Origin: Halanaerobiales bacterium
GTDB taxonomy: Bacteria > Bacillota_F > Halanaerobiia > DY22613
Length of the DNA stretch: 31,338 nucleotides
Reading direction: 5' to 3'
Assembly (NCBI GenBank): GCA_023128035.1
Contig: JAGMES010000041.1
Span: 1 to 31,338 of the forward strand
Shown: piece by piece, positions 26,436 to 31,338 of the stretch
How positions within the stretch are numbered: the first letter of the stretch is position 1
How the letters are laid out: every line of letters starts with the position of its first letter
The notes under the pieces: model-generated
Told to the model about the DNA's origin: nothing
What the model saw: only the letters and a program-made list of their open reading frames with translations
Databases searched by the model: none
Position numbers and translations under genes: made by a program

Positions 26436-27649
26436 TCAATCCTCTGTTTTTACTCTTACTTTTCCAGTTAGCAAATCTTCCATAAGTCCTGCTTTTAGTT
26501 TTTTGAGTTTTTGCAGGTATTGCTCTTCTTTTTTGATGAGTTGGTCTTGTTTCATTAAAATTTTTCCTATTTCTTTTCTTTCATTTTCTTTCGGCAAAGT
26601 AATTATAATACTTTCTATTTGTCCACCACTTATATTTGGTGGATCAGTACCTAAAATGTTTAATTCTATTTGCCTAATTGAATTTTCGTATTGAATGCTA
26701 TAGTATAAAAAATATCTATCATTTTCATCATTAAACTCAAATTTCCCTACTCTTTAATTTAACATAGCTGGTGCATCACGTAAACTTAGAAATGATATTT
26801 TTAAATTTCTACCTATTAGTGGTCGTGTCATTGCGATAACAATATCATTCTCTCTCAAAATATAATCAAAAAACTTGTCCATAAATGAGATAGGTAAATA
26901 AGAAATTGCATCCCACTTTACCTTGTTGAATCCAACATTTGCTATTTTTAGCCACCTTGCACCATTTTCACTTGAGTTTTCACTAGAAAAAGCATATCCA
27001 CCAACTAATCTAGATAAATTTTTAATAGTCCCTACTCCCCAATCCTTCGGTATCCTACCAACACCTTCTACTTCCTTAAATTCTGTTTCGTTGGCCCATT
27101 TACCATCCTTAATCCTTATCTTCCCTGTAAGAAGGTCATTCATAAGACCACTTTTTATCTTTTTATATTTTTCTATTGTTTGTTCAGTTTTTTCTATGTT
27201 TTGGTCTAGAGTTGAGAGTATTTTTGCTATTTTAGTTTGTTCTTTATTTGATTTAGGTATAACTAATGATACTGATTCTATAGTAACTGCACTTAAACTT
27301 GGTACACCAGACGCTTCATTGTACTTAATCCAATTAATTGTACAAAATTTATAATATATCCATAATGGTACATACTCTTTTTTATATCACTATAAAATAA
27401 AGTATCAATTGTCCAAAAAGGAATGTTTATATATTGTGGTTTATTAATTGTGCCCTTTCTCCCAATTAAAACAGATTCTTTCTTATATAAAGGTTTTTTT
27501 GACCATCCTATTTGACCTCCAGAGCCTAAAATAGGATATTTCCCTTTACTATCTTCTACTTCTTTTTGACTTTTACCATGTTTAATTTTTAATAGTTCTC
27601 CAATTTTTTTCTCTTCCCATCCTTCAGGTATATTTCTTACCTCTTCCAC
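26436..27649 (-). pseudogene. hsdS: Type I restriction-modification specificity subunit S, disrupted
   Basis: GTG start at 27649 with GGGGGTGA upstream, 15 bases after hsdM. The first recognition domain begins 'IPEGWEEKKIGELLKIKHGK' and runs to about 27355, where a one-base deletion shifts the frame. In the other frame the expected 'INWIKYNEASGVPSLSAV' follows. The central conserved helix ('LSTLDQNIEKTEQTIEKYKK', then 'GLMNDLLTGK') and the second recognition domain come next. At 26754-26756 a TAA stands where related proteins have Gln in 'AMLNQRVGKF', an apparent CAA to TAA change. The same frame then stays open to the second conserved helix and 'GLMEDLLTGKVRVKTED' before a TGA at 26436. Two independent lesions, so no functional S subunit. 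Confidence 0.9.
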
Positions 27650-27664
27650 ATTATCACCCCCAAC

Positions 27665-29990
27665 CTATACTGCATCATATCCAAGTTCTTTTAAGAAGTC
27701 ATTTAACTCATTTCTTACCGTTTCTCTTTCTTCCAATATCCAATTAAGGGATGCTTTATAATTATCCCACAGATTTTCTATCATTCTTACAATGCTTTGA
27801 AGTTCATCTTGTAAGAATGAATTCATAATTTCAATTAATCTCCTATAAAATCTATCAAGTACTGTTGCTTCTACTTCGTCATCTATTACTTTATTGGATG
27901 CTCCTATAATCAAAAGGTTCAATACATTGTATTCTGACTCTTTCAGTTTTTTATCATCAAATAATTTCTCTAGTATTCCTTCTCTTTGATCTTTGATAAG
28001 CTCATATATCTTTTCATATCTTGATAATGTAAGCCCACTCACTTCTTTATTCTTAACTTTCTCTCTTAAGTCACTAAGTTGTAAATCAATTATTTCTCCC
28101 ATCGTTAAGAGGTTTGAAATCCAACCAGATGCTGCTATTGCCTTTAAATCATCCTTTATCTCATCATAGAAAGATACAAACACCCCTTCTAATTGATTTG
28201 TATCAAGGGATTCAAAAGAAATGAACGTATCTACAAAGGACTTAATTAGTTCATTTTTAACCTCTACCACATCTTTTACATCATCAAGATTGGATACTTT
28301 TATTTTTACACTTTGCCACCAGTCTAAGAATTCTTTGTTTATACTAACTCTTTTACCCCTTACACCTTCATCATTTTCGATAAAATCCTTTATATCTTCT
28401 TTTCTACTCATCTCATCTATAAACTCAAAGTATTTATCATTTTTTTCTTCAAACATTTTAAGAATATTAAAACCCTGTTTTTTACATAGCTCGATATTAT
28501 CATGAACTTCACTTTTTGGAACTCCACCATAAAGATGTCCTGTTACATCATTTTTTTCTGCATCGTCTGAATTATCTATATATCTTCTGATGTTAAGATT
28601 AAAGCCTTCCTTTTCTATCTCTTCTATTAATACAAGTCTAGAATACTTCTCTGTCTCTGCTTTATTATCATAAGTATGAACAATCTTTTGAATATCCTGT
28701 GGTCTTAATATATTCTGATTCTTTCCTTCTTTGTAGTCTTTATCGGCGTTAATAAACAATATTTCCTTTCTTTCTTTTGCCCCATTCATATTTATAACAA
28801 TTATACAAGCCGGTATCCCTGTTCCATAAAATAATCCAGATGGTAGTCCTACTATTGCTTCTATTAAACATCTATCATCTTTTGTAATAAGTCCTTCTCT
28901 TATATCCTTTTCTTCACCACCTCTAAAAAGAACACCATGAGGTAATATACATGCCATTTTACCATTCTCTTTAAGGGATGCTACCATGTGTTGCAAGAAC
29001 ATAAGGTCTGCCTTTTTACCACTCTCTGGAGTAAATCCAAATTCAAATCTTTCTTTATATTCCATCTCTTTTTTTGAATAATTCTGCGAAAAAGGTGGAT
29101 TTGCAATGACTCTATCAAATCTCTTTAACTCCCCTTTCTCATCAAAAAAGTGTGGATCGATAAGGGTATCTTCATTAGCTATATCAAACTTTACGATATC
29201 ATGAAGTATCATATTCATTTTACACATAGACCAGGTGGATCCAGCAAGCTCTTGACCATATAAAAACATATCCCTTGAATCTCCACCGTTTTCTTCAATA
29301 TAATATAAGCATACCACCAGAACCATAGGTAGGGTCATATATTTCGTGACCTTCTTCTGGTTTAATAATTTTAACTAAACAAGAAACTATTTCTGAAGGT
29401 GTATAAAATTCTCCGCCTTTTTTTCCAGCTGAACTTGCAAAATATTTAATAAGATACTCATAGGCAGCCCCCAACAAATCAGGTGATTCAAAATCTTCAT
29501 TCTTCATTGGAATATCGTTAAACACATTAATAAATTCTATCAATGTAGAGTCTTTCATAGAGGTCTTGCCTACTTTTTTAGTAAAATCTATGCCCTTTAA
29601 AACGCCTTCTAGCTTGTTAATATTCGCTTCTTCTATAGCAAATAATGCTTTATTTAATGCATCAGCTACATCTTTTTTAACATGGGCCAGCCCTTCATTT
29701 TTACCATCTTCAACATAATTCCATCTTGCATCTTCAGGAACAAAAAAGGTTTCCCTATATCTTTCAGGTTTTATTATCTGTCCCTCTATCTTTTCTTTAC
29801 TCCAACCAGCATCCTCATATTTTTTTCTTAACTCATTTTGCTTCTCCTGAAATTGATCCGATAATCTTTTTAAGAAAAACATACCAAAGATATATTCCTT
29901 ATATTCACTTGCCTCCATCTTACCCCTTAATACATCTGCTGCTTTAAATAATAGGCTTTCTAATTTTGCTAATGATAATTTACTGCTCAT
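27665..29990 (-). pseudogene. hsdM: Type I DNA methyltransferase subunit M, frameshifted
   Basis: The start is ATG 29990, with AAAGGAG eight bases upstream, '[20 protein letters not shown]'. The N-terminal HsdM helical domain is complete. The AdoMet-binding motif '[10 protein letters not shown]' is reached at about residue 227; the frame then runs into TGA at 29295. The other frame continues with '[19 protein letters not shown]', the catalytic 'VIANPPFSQNYSKKE' and the rest to 27665. The break lies in the short AT repeat 29296-29309 (two TTATA units); a lack of 2, 5 or 8 bases would explain it. Motif I and the NPPF motif are thus on separate products. Unless the frame can be restored by slippage, the methyltransferase is inactive. 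Confidence 0.9.
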
Positions 29991-30091
29991 AGATGTATCT
30001 CCTTTCAAAATAGCTACAGTCACCTTATATCTATTATTTATTTCTTCATTTGTTAGCTTTGTTCCTTTAACATAGCATAATTTGATTTTGG

Positions 30092-30126
30092 CAAAAAAAA
30101 ATAAGCAATTGATCAATTGCTTATTT
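30092..30126 (-). terminator. Perfect-palindrome terminator after the small exported-peptide gene
   Basis: A 28-base perfect palindrome (AAATAAGCAATTGA and its exact complement, 30099-30126) followed by eight T in the minus direction. It lies 97 bases past the TGA of the peptide gene but only three bases past the stop of the overlapping longer frame (30129). The hsdM gene begins about 100 bases further on. I see no clear promoter for it in that gap. Confidence 0.85.
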
Positions 30127-30223
30127 CACTATTTCCATGCTGTCCTTTTTGAATCATATACAGTAGCGCCTTTTGTTTCCTTTATTTCTAACTCAACTGC
30201 GAAAGTAGGGTTTATAACAAAAC

Positions 30224-30367
30224 TCAATCTCCAATAGGAACCCAAGGTCCACACATTACTATTTCTTCAGATTCCAAAACTGGTAAATCAGACCCTCCAG
30301 CTAATATAACACTTGAATTAATTAACAAACAAAAACAAATTAATACAAGACACATTATTTTTTTCAT
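30224..30367 (-). CDS. Small exported peptide, candidate quorum-sensing pro-peptide
   Basis: 47 codons, with an excellent ribosome site: AAAGGAGG seven bases before the ATG at 30367. It opens MKKIMCLVLICFCLLINSSV, a typical Sec signal with lysines and a hydrophobic core, and a likely cleavage after 'VILA'. A mature tail of about 24 residues remains, acidic in the middle and ending in 'EEIVMCGPWVPIGD'. It starts 45 bases after the stop of a TPR protein on the same strand and has no recognisable enzyme domain. Phr, PapR and NprX pro-peptides that pair with Rap, PlcR and NprR have this size, signal and position; the match is of architecture only. A second frame stays open past its stop (to 30129), so a lost base near 30225-30260 and an original length of about 79 residues are also possible. 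Confidence 0.6.
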   Translation of the reverse strand: MKKIMCLVLICFCLLINSSVILAGGSDLPVLESEEIVMCGPWVPIGD

Positions 30368-30412
30368 TCCTTTTCCTCCTTTCTTTATATTTATATTTCT
30401 TTTTATTACTTG

Positions 30413-31338
30413 CTAAGTCCTTCTTTCTAAATTATTTCTGTATTTCTCATATTCACTACGGTAAAATACATATTCAGATTCATCACCATATCTTAAAGAT
30501 TGTAAATACTTAAATAATGTTATCTCATATAACAGCTTCAAGCAATCTATATCTTGATCTCTACTGAATGCTAATTCAGCAAAAGCATAAGCCATATCCA
30601 AATTATCCATTTTAAAATAATATAACGCACTTCCATAAAGATTTCTATTCAATTCATCTAATTCATTTTTTTCATATAACCAATTCCAAGCTTTTTGTAA
30701 TAGTTCTATACCTAACTCAAATTTACCTGTATTAATATAAATAATTGCTATCTCATTCCATACATGCCCTATTGCATTCTCTATAATAAATTTTTTATTT
30801 TTAATCATAGTAAGTATTTTTAACGCTTCATGGTATTCTTCTTTTTCGACCAAAATATAAGCATAATTAAGCTTACAGGTTATTTCCAACTCAGTAAATT
30901 GAAAATTCTCTGACATTTTTAGCGCCTCATCAATATATCTTTTTGCTTCAACTAATTCATCAAATATTTCTGTAGTAATCTGTATTTGATTTAATTCTCT
31001 ATTAATTTTTTCCCCATCTATCTGTTTTTCTTTAAGTCTATTTTCAAGCCTTTTCATATTAATTCTATGATTTCTTTGCTTATACTTATAGATCAAAGAA
31101 ACAGCTACATTTATATATGTTTCAATAATTAATCTTACTACATCTTCTTTTTTAATTAAATCAATCTCTAATTCTAATTTTCTTTGTGCTAAACCTAAAG
31201 CATCCATAAAAAACCTTATTGCTTCGTCATACTCTCCAATATATCTTTTAGCATACCCCATAGCTTTATTTATTCTGATCTTTAAAATATTTTCTAATAT
31301 CAACTTTTTTTCGATACTTTCATAATAAAGATCACTTA
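30413..31338 (-). CDS. TPR-repeat protein, candidate RRNPP-type peptide-responsive regulator (5' part outside the window)
   Basis: The reading frame is open from the window's right edge to the stop at 30413, about 307 residues, so the true start lies outside and the TTG at 31303 is not needed as a start. The visible part is entirely helical, with TPR-type pairs such as 'MGYAKRYIGEYDEAIRFFMD', 'CKLNYAYILVEKEEYHEALK', 'NEIAIIYINTGKFELGIELL' and 'ALYYFKMDNLDMAYAFAELA'. The C-terminal 'SEYVFYRSEYEKYRNNLERR' looks like that of the TPR protein at 19432. If the missing 5' part encodes a helix-turn-helix, it would be of the PlcR/NprR type; otherwise Rap-like. It is followed 45 bases later by an exported-peptide gene. 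Confidence 0.75.
   Translation of the reverse strand, partial: SDLYYESIEKKLILENILKIRINKAMGYAKRYIGEYDEAIRFFMDALGLAQRKLELEIDLIKKEDVVRLIIETYINVAVSLIYKYKQRNHRINMKRLENRLKEKQIDGEKINRELNQIQITTEIFDELVEAKRYIDEALKMSENFQFTELEITCKLNYAYILVEKEEYHEALKILTMIKNKKFIIENAIGHVWNEIAIIYINTGKFELGIELLQKAWNWLYEKNELDELNRNLYGSALYYFKMDNLDMAYAFAELAFSRDQDIDCLKLLYEITLFKYLQSLRYGDESEYVFYRSEYEKYRNNLERRT

Noticed and set aside
26754..26756. Stop-codon reassignment (TAA read as Gln)
   Set aside because: TAA is used as the normal stop at other genes such as murQ and porG, so recoding is not supported.
26923..27354. Plus-strand open frame of 143 codons
   Set aside because: Antisense to hsdS; composition is that of the complement of a coding strand and no start signal is present.
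23429..29990. Mobile element or att sites bounding the R-M locus
   Set aside because: No transposase, integrase, tRNA or flanking direct repeat could be seen, although R-M loci are often transferred.

Overview
The window looks like a low-GC, AT-rich anaerobic member of the Bacillota. A pyruvate:ferredoxin oxidoreductase in porGDAB order indicates anaerobic fermentation. A bofA gene next to a DUF2508 gene indicates an endospore-forming lineage. An anhydro-MurNAc kinase inside a peptidoglycan-recycling operon would fit a diderm lineage such as Halanaerobiales; this placement is inference, since no rRNA or marker phylogeny is available. Every gene I can support lies on the minus strand, so transcription runs from high to low coordinates throughout.

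Layout, left to right. 1-2305: two lipoprotein genes, one cut by the window edge, the other built from tandem carboxypeptidase-regulatory-like repeats plus fibronectin-like domains. 2401-11152: an eight-gene muropeptide/amino-sugar operon (murK-like, amiE-like, nagZ, murQ, anmK, nagB, namZ, gntR in transcription order). It has several ATGA-type overlaps, operator-like palindromes upstream and one terminator at the end. Together these enzymes would cut muropeptides in the cytoplasm, phosphorylate MurNAc, anhydro-MurNAc and GlcNAc, and feed fructose-6-phosphate to glycolysis. The GlcNAc-6-P deacetylase (nagA) and a transporter are not in the window. 11185-15474: guaB, a GAF-like/HD-GYP signalling protein and a secreted protein of unknown function, each in its own unit. 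15479-18531: porG-porD-porA-porB. 18618-19267: bofA and the DUF2508 gene. 19432-20394: a TPR protein with a good sigma-A promoter. 20425-21279: a gene graveyard holding a nitroreductase remnant and a possible 27-aa membrane peptide. 21280-23322: a secreted GH13 alpha-amylase/neopullulanase with promoter and a CcpA/LacI-type operator.

23429-29990 is a complete type I restriction-modification locus (hsdM-hsdS-hsdR plus a DUF45 metallopeptidase remnant) in which every gene is broken by frameshifts, a nonsense codon or deletion. Genes elsewhere in the window are mostly intact, so this looks like real decay, although base-calling errors at short AT repeats should be excluded.

30092-31338 holds the most interesting item: the 3' end of a large TPR-repeat protein followed 45 bases downstream by a very small gene for an exported peptide, then a perfect-palindrome terminator. 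This is the architecture of an RRNPP (Rap-Phr-like) peptide quorum-sensing pair. A caveat is that the small gene may itself carry a frameshift and have once encoded about 79 residues.
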